The notes: generated by a model from the letters alone, not told the origin. A stretch of 64,000 nucleotides of DNA from Nemopilema nomurai (GCA_003864495.1 ML133422.1:1978420-2042419), one strand, 5' to 3'. Numbered from the stretch's first letter, positions 34,466 to 49,400 are shown. A program made the numbers and translations.

Positions 34466-37400
34466 TCATTGGTCGGTCCTACTCCAAGGGCGCCATGGAG
34501 GAGCTTGCTAAAACCAACAAGAATTGACAATTGAAAAAGAGGCAACAAGAATGATAGCGAGATACTGGTCGTCGCACGTACAAAAACACTTTAAGTTGAT
34601 ATACAGGACAAAAATCCACTTCTCAACTAGGATGCCTGCAGCACGGGGGTAGCGCTGAACAATATACACAAGCCAACAAAAAGTACCGCTAAAAAGTAGC
34701 TATACAGAAGCCAACAAAACATAGGTTAATAAGAGAGAATGCAGACAGATTTGGCAATATTATTGCGTGCTTACTAGATGCCTGAGAATCAATTTTATTG
34801 GATTATCTACCTTTAAAGCTGAAAATAATTCAACAGCGTAATTTTTCGAAACCAGGAAATGCGCGGTTCGCATCCTAGGTGTTACTGGGGACGTCCCTGA
34901 TGCATCCTCGATTTCCAGCGTTGTTTACAGCATAACAAAATATACTTTCATGAAAATCACACCACAATTAGCTTTATGGTCATTTTCAAAAACATCAATA
35001 TGAATTAAAAAATAAAGGCCCTTGATAACTGCGGAGACCTTTGACTCGAAGTAGTACTTCAATTGAAAAACGTTAGAGCAAGGGAGAGATTTACCATCAT
35101 CTGCGGTGGATGCATTGCGAAATCAAGATTGTGCGATGGGCCTATGTGAACCAGGCCCTTTGTTCCGTGCCGGTTTGGCACCATGCCATTGGTCATCAAG
35201 GGCGGGGCGTGCCACAGGTGCGGTGGGTGCACGATTTCGGCATTATTCGTCGTCACAAACGCATTGTTCATCGGGGTTGCAGCCGAGTTCAGCCCCACTT
35301 TCGTCTTGTTCGCCTCGTTCATGTTCCGGTTGATGAACTTCTGCGTGCTCTTCAGTAGCTTCTTGCGGGCATCCTGGAAGAAAGAGGGTACTGGGGTACA
35401 ACACATCAGGGGTACGCATCAGGGGTACACATCAGGGGTACATATCAGGGGTACACATCAGGGGTACACATCAGGGGTACATCAGGGGTACGCATCAGGG
35501 GTACACATCAGGGGTACATATCAGGGGTACATATCAGGGGTAAAGAACTGGGGGTAAAGAACAGGGGTAAATAACTGGGGTAAAGGCAGGGATAAAGAAA
35601 AGAAGTTAAGAACAGGGAATTGTGACTTGAGGAGAAGAAAAATTTCTCCATAAAAATATGAAGTAAGACAATAGCAGTAAGGATGATTTTTCTCTAAGTT
35701 TAAGATTCATGGTATTAGAATATATATGATATTGTTCAAGGCAATACTGTCAACTATTACCGGCAATTAAACAAATAAACGTATAAATTGCTGAATAGAT
35801 TCTAAATATTATATTACCAATGGCAATCCGATGTCAGCATAATCTTGTTCACTCATAAGAATCAAAGCTTCCAAATCGATTTCATTTTTCTGAAAGAGAT
35901 TTCAAACATTAATTCAGAAGATCCACAAATTTCGCCGTTCGAAAGGTACAAGAGAGCACTTCCAGTCCATATAATACTTTTTCGGTTTTCATTTTTCCAC
36001 AATTGACAATCAAAGGGTGGTATGATATTTAACAACAAAATTCAAAAAGAAGGTCAAAAATGCATTTTTTGAAAGAAAATATCTAACTATGAAATGAAAT
36101 GAAATTTTAGCAGCCAAACTCCATTTCTGGGATAAAAGACAGGACATTGTCTGTTTCTGACTACTAATAACTATTACAATGACTTTCACGGTGGTATTTT
36201 CCCTCATAGCTCATTCTTTTTCTTCAAGCCATTCCATAATGACAACACACGGGCATTTTCCTTGTATCCCTACGCAAAATGACAAATTAATCTGGGAGAA
36301 AAGCTTTGAAATACCTGAAAGCTTGACAGGAAATCGGAGAGGGCTAGCCGCTCCAATACTGATTGCAAGCTGTCGTTCGGGGCGATATCGATGACGTCAT
36401 CCTCGACATCGTCCGTTGGCGATGATTGTTTGCTACCCCCGGGCGCGCTGTTTGACTTGGACCAATCAGAGCCATGCTGCGACGCAGGCACCGACCAGTT
36501 AGCGGACGAAGGGACAGGGCTTTTGAAGCCGAACCCCCACACGTTGTTAGCATCAGTGTCTGAAACGAAGCAGGGTTACTAGGGGGTGTCTGGTTAAACG
36601 CTGGTTAAACGCTGCTCTGTCAAGTTAAAATGCGACAAGGAAAAAGAACTGGTGCGACTTTGAGCATTATGGAATAAAAAAAACAATGTTGGTCTTGATA
36701 GCAAGTTCAGGTTACCCTGAAAACAACTAGAATTGTGGTGAGTTGAAGATGTTTGTATCAGCGATTTTCAATACTAAACATTGCGTAACACGATAGCACA
36801 GGACCAAGGAGCATAGCCACCTTAAAACCAAACGAATGATTAAAGAGGCAGAAAAGTGAAAAAAATTAAAAAATAAAGTTTAAAAGAGGCCCTCGGAAAG
36901 AGGGAGAGCAAGGGAGAGAGAATGATCTGGATTTTGATAGTATAAAATTAGTAAGAGCATCATACCTTGTGGGAAAGCAGAGACCCTGTGCAGGCTCGGG
37001 ATACTAGTTGTTGTTGCACCACCACGCTTGTGCGCGCGTTCTGTGCCAATCGGATTCAGATGGGGCCGGTCTTCATTCGAAGTGCCAGGGGACGGGGACG
37101 CCGAGTTCGATGGCGTCGGCGACAAGGAAGGCGCCGGGGATGTTGCTTGCGCCACGGCGGTTGTTGAGACGAGACTCTGCGAAATCACCGTCGAATGGGC
37201 GTTCTTGGCGGGCGGCGACTTCACGGTCACCGGCAAAGAGCCTTGTGGCATTCCAGTGGTCGTGATGACGTCATCCAGCTCGCTGTTCAAATCTGGCTCG
37301 TTCCAGATCATCGGGCTGCGCACCTGCGTGGCAACTTGGGAGAAGAAGCTGTTCAGCGCAGAACTCGGTTGCGCGGACAGGGAGTGGCCGCTGCCCGCGT

Positions 37401-40400
37401 GCGTCACGCGCTGGGTGCTCGGGCTGGGGGTGGTCTTCGTGCTCTGGGTGGTCTGCGTCGTTTCCTTCGCCGCAGTGGTCTTGGGGGGTCGGTTGCTCCC
37501 GATCGGCTTGGGCAGCGTCTTCGATGACGGCGTACTCGATGCTGCCTTGCCCACGTTTGCCGCCTTGCCCACCGTCGAAGTCTTCAACTCCGGCGCACTG
37601 GATTGCATGGTCAGGCTTCTCTTCGCCGGGATATTCTGCGGCGGAGACGCGGGAAGCCCCGAGGCAGACGCCCATCCTGAAGAATCAGCTTTGGTGGAGC
37701 TGACTGCACTCGACACCATCGCCATAGCCATCGCCATTCTTGGTGGCAGCTTGTGCATACCCTGTGCCGTGCCCCTGATCACCGGCTTGACTGGAACAGT
37801 GGGGGTGGCGATGGGGCCAGAGGACGGCTGCTTGGCCGACTGTTGGTAGGTCGTTGACAGGGGGGTCGATTTCAGGGATGCCACAGCAGTTGAGGTTTTC
37901 GTTGGGGTAGAGACCAATGTTGGAACTGATGGTGGGGACTGCTTTTGGGCATTGATGGTGGGAGATGTTTCGAATTTTCTCGCCCTGGCCGGCAAAATCT
38001 CGCTTACGTCACGCTCCGGGTTCTTGATCAGTCCGTCAATGTAGTTGTAGGCTTGCTTCGTCGCTAACTGAGAACCCCTTTTGAAGAAATTTGCAATATA
38101 AAATTTCCAAAAATGCACAATTACTCCTACATAAATGACAGAACTAGAGCCGTTTCTCCACTTTCTAAAAAAAGAAATCTTGTGAGAAAATAAGTCTTTT
38201 AAAATAAGTCTTGCCATAGTATTTTGCATTTTAAGAGTTCACATTAATGTTGCAAACTAATGACTTTATAGTTCACATGTAATATGTCAAGGTGCACAGA
38301 AGGCCCAACGCCCAACGTAGGATCTATGTCACGAGTTGCTTAGTCAGTCTTTGAAGACGGTTTTAGATAAGACTACATCTAGCTACTCCATGTGTATTCA
38401 TCGACTCTTGTTCTGCCTCCGCAATTATTACACACAAAACAAACAATTCTTCATATTAAAAGGTTTCTATTATTTACAAACAACGTGCAGCCCCTGAAAA
38501 CCTGATGACGTCATAGCAGCACAGGCGGCGGCCGAACCACACTTACTTGATCGTGACCATGCAATCCCCATTGGGCTTCTTCCTATTGGTGTCGATATCA
38601 ATGTGGGCCCCTGTGTACTCCCGGATCGAATTCACGTTGCAACCACCGCGGCCAATTACCCGGCTTATCAACGATGCTGGAATCTGAATCTTCTTCGACC
38701 TGCCGAAATATCAAATCGCATTACGGTTTCCAGTTTCAAACAAGAACTAGAGTACCAGGGCAACGGTAGGCGAATAGTTAAGGCACCTGACTACCATGTC
38801 AGCGCTTCCGGGTTCAATCCTGTTATTAATGGTTATTTTTTTCTGCCTAGCATCAGAAGGTAGTTTTTAGGACACTGAGAAGGTTATGCTTATATGACGA
38901 CGCCTCCTGATCCCCATGCCTGGAATAACAGAGAGCTGGCGACTTACTAGGATACTTACTCGGCACTTCCCCGACAGAATAACTGAACAAACCTTCGCTC
39001 ATTTCAACATAAGATGTTCATAAATGAAAATTGCGAGAATGCTAATGAGGCTTTGGTTGCAAATATGATAATCATCGGGTGTAATATTATCGTCATTTTT
39101 AAAACTTCTTTGCTTTCTACTGTCTTCCCATGCGTTCACTTGCTATCAAAATTAAAAGACACCTTAGAAACACCAACCTTCTGGTAACTTCTTTCCATCC
39201 ATCTTCGATTCGCTTATTCTTCTTTGGGCTTGTATTTCCAGAGGGGAAGTTACCCCCCGACGCTGAGAATGAAACGATGGCGCACTGGGCAGCAGCGGTC
39301 GCCATGGTAGCAGCAACCTCGGAGCTGATGGAGTGAGAGTCGGTCGGCCTAGTTGTCTTGAAGCTGGATATTATGGACGTTGCCACAGCTTTGGTGATTT
39401 CAGCCACGGTCGTTGCGATTATGGTTTCAAGTGGCCTGCAGGTAAGATATATGTGTTCATAAGTGGAGCTAATAATGACAGTCTGTATGGCATATCCCAC
39501 CTCTGTGTAATCAGCCAACGCTGTAAGTACACGCACAAGAAACAAAATCACCCAATCAGTTAATCGTGATCGCATGAATCATATTGGTATGATTGACTTG
39601 AGTGATTAGTGTGACCAGTGATAACCTACCTAGTGCTTGCGACAGCAGATATTGCAGATGTTATAATAACCGAGTTTAGATGGTCTTGCGATGCAAACTT
39701 TTGATTTGCGATCTGCGATTCCTTGTTTTTAGTTCGGCTAGGCTTCTCTCGTTTCGGGCTCTCCTTCGACTTGATCTCCTCCTTCACTGGTTTCTCGTCT
39801 GCACGAAATCAAAACGACAGCTCACAAATATTGGTTAAGGAAAAACTAGATAGAGAAAATGTTCATAGATGAGTAGCTTTGGAAACCCATCCTATACAGA
39901 ATGGGACAATTGTGAGGGGACGACGGGTGGTGTGAAGATTATTGGCCTGATGAAAGAAATAATTTGTACCGGGGGTAGTTTTTGGGGCTATTTTTAGAAG
40001 GCTTAGCGGGGCTATTTGGGGCTAGTTGGAATATTTCTCAGGAAGACATCTCAGTTCTCTTTATTAAAGTCTCCTTGAGCAAGAGAGGTAACAATGAAAT
40101 AGAGTTATTCTACTAATAGAATTAAAAAGCGTTCACATTGAAAGGTCTCCTTCTACTGGTAGTAAGGGGCAAGTAGTAAACACATACCATTCTGTTCGAT
40201 CGCCTCCTTCTCCTCTTGGACTATCCCCTGCATGCAATCAGCTGCACTGTCATGGGTGTCTTCATTGCTCGCCTGGTCGGCCATCTGATCTTCCAGGCCG
40301 GCCTTCTTCCTCTTCTTCATCTTCTTCTTGTCCCTCTTCTTCGCCAGGGCCACCTTTCGCCTCTCTTCGCGCTCCTTTTCGTGGTCTATCTCCTCCAACA

Positions 40401-43400
40401 ATATCGATGCATACTTATTTGCTTCGGCAGCCTGCCTGTCTTTGGCGCTTATGATTATATCCATACAATCCTGCAACTTCTTCAACAAGTCCTGCAAAGT
40501 AGGGCAGTTTAAGAAATATCAGCTTGGAAAATATTTGACAATGGAACAGAAGATCGCCAATTGTTGCTGAGGCTACACCCGTTGTTACTGTTACCCGTCA
40601 GCTATCAAAAAAGAAATATTTCTTTATCTGATAACACTATAGTATCTTGTAATATTACAGTATCTTGTAATACTACAGTACCTTGTAATATTACAGTATC
40701 TTGTAATATCATTATATCTCGCAATATTACAGTATCTTGTAATACTACAGTACCTTGTAATATTACAGTATCTTGTAATATCATAGTATCTCGCAATATT
40801 ACAGTATCTAGTAATATTACAGTATCTTGTAATATTAAAATACATTATTACTTGTTCGGACAGAAATAGAGCCAAAACAGCTAAATGAATCATGAAAAAT
40901 AGACTCTAACAGCCATAGCATTGCATTCTATAGCATACTTCAACCTAGATATTCATATTCTATTAACTGAAATATGGACTTAAAACTAGGTATGGAATGA
41001 ACACTGTTCGATTCCCATTATGCAACATAGGTTCGACTTGCTTAATAGCCTGCAATATGAAAAGCCGAACCTTGTCTGAAACTGTCTGCATGAACCGCTT
41101 GCAATCCGAATCGGCGGGGAACTGCTTTGTGTGCTTCACGAGCCACTTGACCACTTTCACGTGTCCCTTTCGAAAAGCAGCCATCAAACACGAAATGCCA
41201 CGGTTGTCCTGGCTGTCCAGGTCTGCGCCCTTCTTGGCCAAAAGTTGCAGCACCTCCAAATGTCCACCTGCAAGCAATCGCAACCATAAATCTTTCATGT
41301 GAAACTCCACTCGCCCCCTTACAACAACCTGTTATCAGATTAACCGTGCTAACAGATGGTTCGAAACAATAACGCCCGCAGCATTTGCGCAAATGTGTGA
41401 AATTGAAGTTGTGAAAAAGAAAGGCCATCGTGATCCTTTTGCGTCACAATTGCGAGAAGCAGCTGAAACATATTTTTTGCAAACTGAAAGTACTTTTCGC
41501 CCAACACTATCTTTGTCAACTTTCGTTAATTTTCTGATGTTTATATGCTCTGCGAACTGTCAGATGAAAAAGTACTTTGAGTGTGCGAAAACTGCGACTC
41601 CATTGGCTCTCGTGATTGTGAGGTTTTGTACCACAAAACGCGAGATCTTTTTCAAGCAAACCTTTAGCTGTAACCATCTCATGGTGATGTACAATTGAGA
41701 TAATCTCAAAGCGACCCCTTATCTCATGGTGATGTACCCACCGTTCGCGGCTAGCCATGGCGGTGAGCACCCCTTTTTGCTTTTCACATCAACAAACGCC
41801 CCGTTGATTAGCAGTAACTCGACGAACTTGAAGTGCCCCTTGTCGGCAGCAATCGTCAGAGCAGTGTCACGTGATGATGGAACGGGAGGCGCATTGATGT
41901 CTGCTCCACGCCCGATGAGCACCGAGCCAACTTCCACGTATCCGCCGGACGCCGCTTCCATTAGGGGAGTCAAACCAGTCTGGAAAACAAACAGCAAAAC
42001 ACTGCATGCATAGACGATACAAAGCGAGCCTTGTGTTGTACGTACACCATAGCTGCTTTCTATAGGGTTCTCGTCGTAGGATACCCTGATTGCTCAATTG
42101 CTTTGGCCTGGTTAATAGCAAGACGAATACATGACGTGGTAAACTTGATCCCCTTTGCTAAGGAGCTGATCATACTGTAAACATGATTAAACAAACCAAC
42201 TAGCATACTTAATAATTGTCCCCTAGGCCCCATTCTGAAAACCATTGAGTATTTCTTATTAATGAATTGCGAATAAATTTCGTTCTCCATTTTTCTCTCT
42301 GGGATAATGTGGCTACAGTTCCGTCAATATAGCTCAACTGAAAAGTAAGCTTAAAAAGTTTAAACCAATCTGATAACTGACAAATTATAGCTCATTATTA
42401 TGCCAAACTTTTAGTTAGAAATTAATGAGGTTTGATTGATGGGAACGTGGAGATTGTGACATGTCAAAAGGAGATTATCGAGGCAACAAACTTGACACCG
42501 CGCAAATTTGAACATAAAATGACGCCCTCCAGGTCCATGGCATTTAAGACGAAACTTACCTTTGCCCGATGCTCCACGTTAGCATTGCGGTCGAGCAAAA
42601 GAGCAACCACTTCGTGTCTCCCTTGAAAGCAGGCCAATGTCAGTGCAGTGTTGCGATTTGTTTCGATCTGAAATGACATCAGGTTCTCGCTAACTAATCA
42701 CAGAGCAGCAGATGCCCAACAAAATGTAAATCATATCCTATCCAAAAAGAAAGCCAAACGCAAAACAACTGTCTTCAAATGCAGGCATTTTAAGGCTGTG
42801 GAGACGTTTGAGGTTTTTACCTTTCACTTACCCAAAAAAACAGCGCATCGAGGACGTGTTCAAGGGAATGACCAGACAAGCTGTGAACTAAAATGCTCCA
42901 AAAAGCTATCCATGAAATGAATAATTGAAAGAAATGTTGAATTCAATAAGCAACTCTTTCTGCTCTCACGGCTGCTACCAAACGCGTTGTATCTCGTCCA
43001 TAACATCAGAAAGAACAAGGCAGAAAATAGAGGAAAAATCACCTGCGCATTAACGTCGCTACCCATGTCAAGGAGGAGCTTCACGGCTGCCACGTGACCA
43101 TTCATTGCAGCAAGCATCAGTGGTGAGATACCGAGCTTGCTTCCGGTTCTAGGAAAAAAACTTAGTTCTTAGAACTGCAATGTAAGATTTATGCAAGTTC
43201 CATCATAATAAAGAGTATTTGGCTTCCAACTATACTGGGCACTTCCAAGAATGTTCAGGTGATAATTTAAAAGATTCTCCCAAGTCGAACATTTTTATAT
43301 TTGAACAATTTTTCATCCAGGAGCATGCTTCTCGCTAAACTGCGGGTAACATTTTGTGGATAGCAGAGTTAGAGGTTGAGAGTAGCTTATCATGGCTAGT

Positions 43401-46400
43401 GTAGATCTGTCTACAGACACTCATAGTTAAAACAACCTCAGACGAAATGAATTGCAGACTCATGTATGCAGTGTGTGAAACACTTTTGGTACCGATCATA
43501 CCTCGAGTTGATCTCGGCACCCTTCTGCAACAGGACCTTGATGATGCCGACATACCCCCCTGACGCGGCTAGGCTGAGCGGGGTGTAATCGGAGACGTTT
43601 CGGTGTTCGTATATGGCTTCGCGTTCCAGCAGAAGGTCGACGACTTCCTGGCGCCCGCTGGAGCAGGCCAACGACAGGGCAGTGTCCTTGGTTCGGTCGG
43701 ACTGGGCCTCGATGTCACTTCCGCTGTCGAGCAAGATTCGACACGTGCTAGCATGCCCCGCAGTGGCCGCGAGGATCAACGGCGTGCAGCCTAAGCGAGA
43801 AGAACGATTCAGAATTACAAATCAATAGTGAGGAAGCGAGTGGGAAGCATGGCATTTTAGACGTCTACAACTTGTGAGGAAATCTCTAACTACTAGAACT
43901 AAGAGAGCTAGTTCAAAACTATTAGAACAATAATTGATGTGCATAGCTAGTTGTTAATTGCAAGTGTTTGCTGATTCTCATCCCATCTCTATGTTGGCAT
44001 CCGATTGGCCATCAATTAGCAGTCTACTTACTTACAGTGGAATATCAAACAGAGGAACAAGACGAAGCCTGTTGATACCTTTCTTGTCTCGGTGCTCAAT
44101 GTCACTGCCTTTAGCAATCAGAAGCTGCACCAAATCGTCATGTCCCCCGGCACACGCAATCGTAAGTGCGGTGTCGTGGTTACTGTCAGTCTGCTGGTTC
44201 AAGAAAACGGGAGGGGGCAGAGGGGGTGACACTGGCGAGTGGGACAACGCCTGCAGCTGAGGTGGCGGGCTGCATTCCCCGACGGGGTCTGAAAAACAAA
44301 ACCAAGACATTCACACAATGTAGCCATAGTATTTCAGGATGTTATGCACCAATGAAACGTAATGTACCGACAAAGAACTAAATTCTTAAAATCACACTAT
44401 TTAAGCCTTTCCGTATACATTTCTCAGTATAGACGCTGCGCTTATTTGTTAGCTGAGCAGGAGCCTTACCTTCTCTTGTCATGGTTGCCAGGGTGTCGTG
44501 CAACGGCCTCGCTGGTTCAGCCACCAACACACTGTCCTCCTGTCCGACATTCGGCTGAAACTGCGACGACGGTATTGCGATTTCGCCGAGGTTCACCAGC
44601 TCCAAGTTGTGCGAGGCCGCGAAGTTCTGCAGCGCACTCAGGTGCTGTACGCTGTCGGTCAACCTGTGGATCATCGAGATGGCATCCTCGGTTTGAACGC
44701 CGGTGGAGGTCACAGGGCGACCAGACGATGTTGCACCGGTTGAGTTCGGCATCGCAGCGGAGAGATGCTGCGTCAGGCCGATGGGAATCTCAGAGGACGA
44801 CAGCATGCTGGCCACACTGGGGTCGATCACGGGGAAGTTGACGGTCGCTGCGATGCCGAGGTTTTCGGCCACCGTTGCGGAGGTGGAGACGACGGCATCG
44901 GCGTTGTTTAGGGAGCTGACTGAGGCTGAGAAGGAGAGCGCCTGGGCAAGGGACTGCAGGTCGGCCGGGGTCAGGTTTGTGAGGGGCAGCGGCGAAGTTG
45001 GTAATGCAGGGATGTTTGGAACAATGAATTCAGAGCCGGGGGAGGCGTTGGCGTCCATGCCTACGAACTGCTGGCCGGCAAAGGATGTCGGGATACCAGC
45101 GAATGGGTGGTTGTTTATCGAGCTCGGCTGAACGACGGACGGGGGTGGACTCATCATGGTGCAGTTGGCCCCAAGGTTACATGTGTGCGGGAAGCAATCC
45201 TTCACCGGGGGCAGGTGCTTGCAGTCGTGCGCGCACTCCTGATACTGGAGTCGTTGTTGTTGCTTCTGGTGCTGGCAAGATGGCAGCTGGTTCATGGGGG
45301 TCATGCTTTCATTAGGCGAGCCGACGGGGGTGTTGAAGCCGGACTGGAGCGGGCTGTCCACCAGGTTCAGTCGCAGGGGGGTTTCCATCAACAGCAGAGC
45401 AACGCCAGTGTGGCCTCCCTTCGCAGCTTCGATGAGCATGCTGGAGTTGTCCTAAGACGAAAAAAAACCAGTACAATAGTTGCTAGAATTACAGCACACA
45501 CCTGACACATTTTGGGGGGCAATAAAAGACACGAGAGCGAACGATGAGTAGTCATTAGCAAGGGATCCCGGCTGGTTACCTTGAGCTTCTGAAAGGGCTC
45601 GGCTCCGTATGCAAGCAACAACTGGACGACCTCGGTATGACCACCAGCACACGCGGAAGAGAGGACGCTGTGATCCTTGGCCGAGGTGACTCCGTTGACA
45701 TTTGCGCCTGCGTGGGGGTATGAGATATGCATTTCAAACACGGTAACAGCTCACGTGCAGGAAGAATAATTTATCACTGCCATATTAGTGTATTTCATGT
45801 AAATATTCAGTTTCTTACTAACAAAATGCATCGATTGCTTTGATACACGGACAACATAACTGTCTCTTAGAGCCTTAAGGCGGCTTAATAGATTGTTGCT
45901 TCGAGCCCTGCTTTAAGGTGGCATTGACAATAGCAAAGCGGATGCATTTGTCAGGTTACTTGAAAATGCTACAAGAAAAACAAAGTTGGAAGGCAAACCT
46001 TTTCTTATCAAGAATTCGACAGTTTCCTTATAGCCTGCCCGGGCAGATTTCATCAACGGTGTCCGGCCTCCTTCTGATTCGTGTTCCTAAAAGAGAATTC
46101 CTTTGTTATCAAATGTCCTTGATGTATACTATCTCTGGTTGACGAGGTAGTGTTTTTATTCTAAAATAAACTTTTGGCCTTTTGTCAGGTGGGCATTCCA
46201 GAAAGCAGCTCACAATTCAGCTTTGCGTTGATACATCGCCAAATATAAAACTTCAAACACCCTGCTTCTTGAATTCCGATGACCCTCGGAAGTTCATATC
46301 GAACAAAGCTTATGATTGGGTCTAGCCCCTGACAAAGGGACATTGTTTAAATGGCAAAGAACTCTGAAAAACCTAAGTGCAGCAATCTTTCGTTCACTGG

Positions 46401-49400
46401 GGCTTAAACGAAGTTATGAAATATCAGACACATGAGCAGCTTTATCTAAGCACAAACTCATGTCTGAAATATGAAATCTTGAATTCTAATGCTTTTATCC
46501 TTCTAAAGCTGACCTTTTTATAATCTCTCACTGTTATTTCTGCCTAGTAGACGTCAATATCATACCGATTTAATGATACCAAATATATCAAGTCTATTTG
46601 ACGGGTTTATCAAATCTTCTGATGACCCCAAACAATAGCGAAATTGTACTCTGAATAGCTCGACATTTCTCGCAGTTGGATCTTCAAGAAAAGCCATTGC
46701 AGAGCTTCGAGAACTGTCTAGGGTCGCAATAGTATTATTATGATTGGTAGTGAGGCTGATTCCAAAGCATTGTGGGATACTTACAAGCTCAGCCCCATAG
46801 TCCAGCAGCACCTCGGCAACCCCCGTGTGTCCGTTCTCGCAGGCATACGTCAAGGCAGTGTCGCCAGTGGCAGTGGCCGCATCGACTTTGGCGCCTGCAA
46901 AATGACGGACAAGTATGACATTTAAATGCTAAATCATGCTAAACATCTCTGGAATGGAAGTTGTCATTGCATTCTTGAGTGGCAACTAATCTAGAAGTTT
47001 TGGGGCAGCCGGATTCAGGCATTTCGACACGAAGCTTGCAAAGGTTCCAGTTCACTAAGAGGTTCACCATCTGCAAAAAGTCAATTAGCAAAATGCCCCC
47101 TTTGGTGTCAGGACGAACAGTTAGCTTGGGTTCACCGAGTATCAAAAACAAGTTTCAGCTACAGAAGGGAATTCATTAATCGAAAAAACGTGATTAAATG
47201 GCTTGTAATACTGATTCGATTCTTGATAAACAAAAATACCCTCGTAAAACAACACTTTATTGAACTAAAAATGGGTGGGACAGTACCTTTTTCTAAGAGA
47301 AACTTGACCAAATCAACATGTCCTTCTGTAGCGGCTTCCATCAGAGGGGTTGATGCACCCAACTCAATGTCTGCACCTGTAATGAGAAAAGCAGTGAAAA
47401 GATTTAATGAGATTATATTCAGTATGAGTAATGTGTCTCATTGTAAGCCACTGGACTATTTAAAACCACTATTTAAGACATTGGCACGAAAGGAGCCAAG
47501 GCTAAACCCCGATGTTTGTCTCCATTTCAGATAAAATTCACCCTTCGATCTTAAAAACTGTTCAGTACGTTAAACAGCGAAAATTATACTATATTAAAAT
47601 CCGTTAAACAATGTTATAACACATTCATCATTATCAATAACATATGCATCAAACCTAATCTCTATATCTTTAATAAATGCATAATTTCTGGGAGTTCCTC
47701 TTTCCCTGGGCTCCAAAGAGATATACTTCCTCTCTCAATGGAGCTGATGTCTAGTATTTCCAGGAATTGATTCCCGAAGAAATAGAGTGATAATGAATGA
47801 AGTGTGCTAGTAGATCTCGAACCTGCTTCGAGGAGAAATGAAACTACTTCCTTGAATCCGCCACAGCAAGCGAGAGTGAGGGCAGTTTCCTGGGTTTCCT
47901 CTGTTTGGGCGTTGATGTTGCAGGCTGGAAAAACAGCGACATTGCTTTTATTTGCAAAAAGTACTTTCAAGCATGCAAAAATTTGTTCCATGCTACTTTG
48001 AAGTCTTGCACTACGAAATATTTGTTCGCAAAATTCCATAACTTGCACCAAGAGAATAGGCTTTCTTTCGTATACATAAAATCCATTATTACAAAAACCT
48101 GAAATACTATAAAACTTTCAAGCTGAGCTTCCGTAAGCCCCTCTCTATTTGGTATATCGAGAAGTAGCAAAGAGGCCAGAAAAATAACAAAACGAGTAGA
48201 TCACAGCAAGAACTGGCTTTCACTTTACGGGGGTATTTTAACTTTCCAAGGTTCTCTTTAATCACACATCGGGATAGTGTACACATCTAGTGCCTTGTGA
48301 CATTGGAAATACATTGGCGTCTTCTTAAGATACCCTTGTCCCTCTCTCTCCCTTAACCCTGTTGTACGGAGGGCCAAATAACTCACCATGTTCAAGAAGT
48401 AGAGCAACCATTGGGAGGTATCCCTCTCTCGCTGCTTCCATCAATGGGGTGTACCTAGCATGGAAGTAAACATCATCAGGATACCATGTCCAGGAGATGT
48501 CTTTTTCATTCATTCTAAACTAGAATTATTCCTAAAATGTCCACGCAGAACCTCAAGACAGGGCTTCGAGCTAGCCCATCTCTAGTGTTCGCTTATACAA
48601 AGTGTTCGTATAATATGAAGGGGCATCTTCAAATCAGATATAATAAATCTATTTCATAAAAGCGCTTGCAGTTTTATAAAAAACTCTAATGTGATTTGTC
48701 GAGTAACACTAACGAATTATAATTTTAAAAAAGGTAATATTCATCTTTATTGTCTGGGATCATTGATTTATGTCTTTGTCAGAAACGTTGTGTAGACAAT
48801 CAAAGCCCCGTTTTCTATTCAATCTCCAAGCCAAGTCAAATCTAATCCACTCCAGACAACTTTTTTCAATCTACTATTTCAACCAGCTAAAGTTTTTAGC
48901 CCCAGGATACGAATTTCATAATTTTTTCCTTACATCACGTGTGATGTAAGTTGTATGTGTTATAAACATATTTTGTGTTATAAGTGTTATAAATATGTTA
49001 TTTATATGTGTTATAAATATATGTTATAAACATATATTCTGTCATTGAATCCATGTTCGTCTGTTGTTAAACACCAAATAAGAATAAACGTTCACTCTTC
49101 ACAGTCTTTATCATGGATAAACCCAACAAACAATTATAAAAAATTTTATTCCAGTAATAGATTATAATAGTAAATGTTACCCTTCATCGTTGACTTCCTC
49201 TAGATTGGCTCCGTGCTGAATCAGCAAGTGGGCAAGGTCGACATGGCTGCCACACGCCGCTAGAGTCAGTGGCGATTCGAAGCTATCAGCCGGCATGTTC
49301 ACCTGAGGAAAAGGTATCGAAGGTAACAAGATGCTAACAACTCCATATAAACCAGTAGAAAATTCATATAAACGTTTGAGCCAACAAAAATAATAGGTCA

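Noticed and set aside
35059..35094. Read-through end of ANKHD1 (VNLSLALTFFN)
   Set aside because: The GTAAAT donor at 35093-35094 and an in-phase acceptor at 34508-34509 give a Trp/Pro-rich ending more like the human C terminus; kept only as an alternative.
37028..37849. 273-codon plus-strand open frame
   Set aside because: It is antisense to the Ser/Thr/Pro-rich ANKHD1 exon at 36966-38077, whose biased codons keep other frames open; the minus-strand frame has the family match.
38761..38840. Functional tRNA gene
   Set aside because: The acceptor stem does not pair convincingly and the anticodon loop is six bases; a tRNA-derived SINE explains it better.
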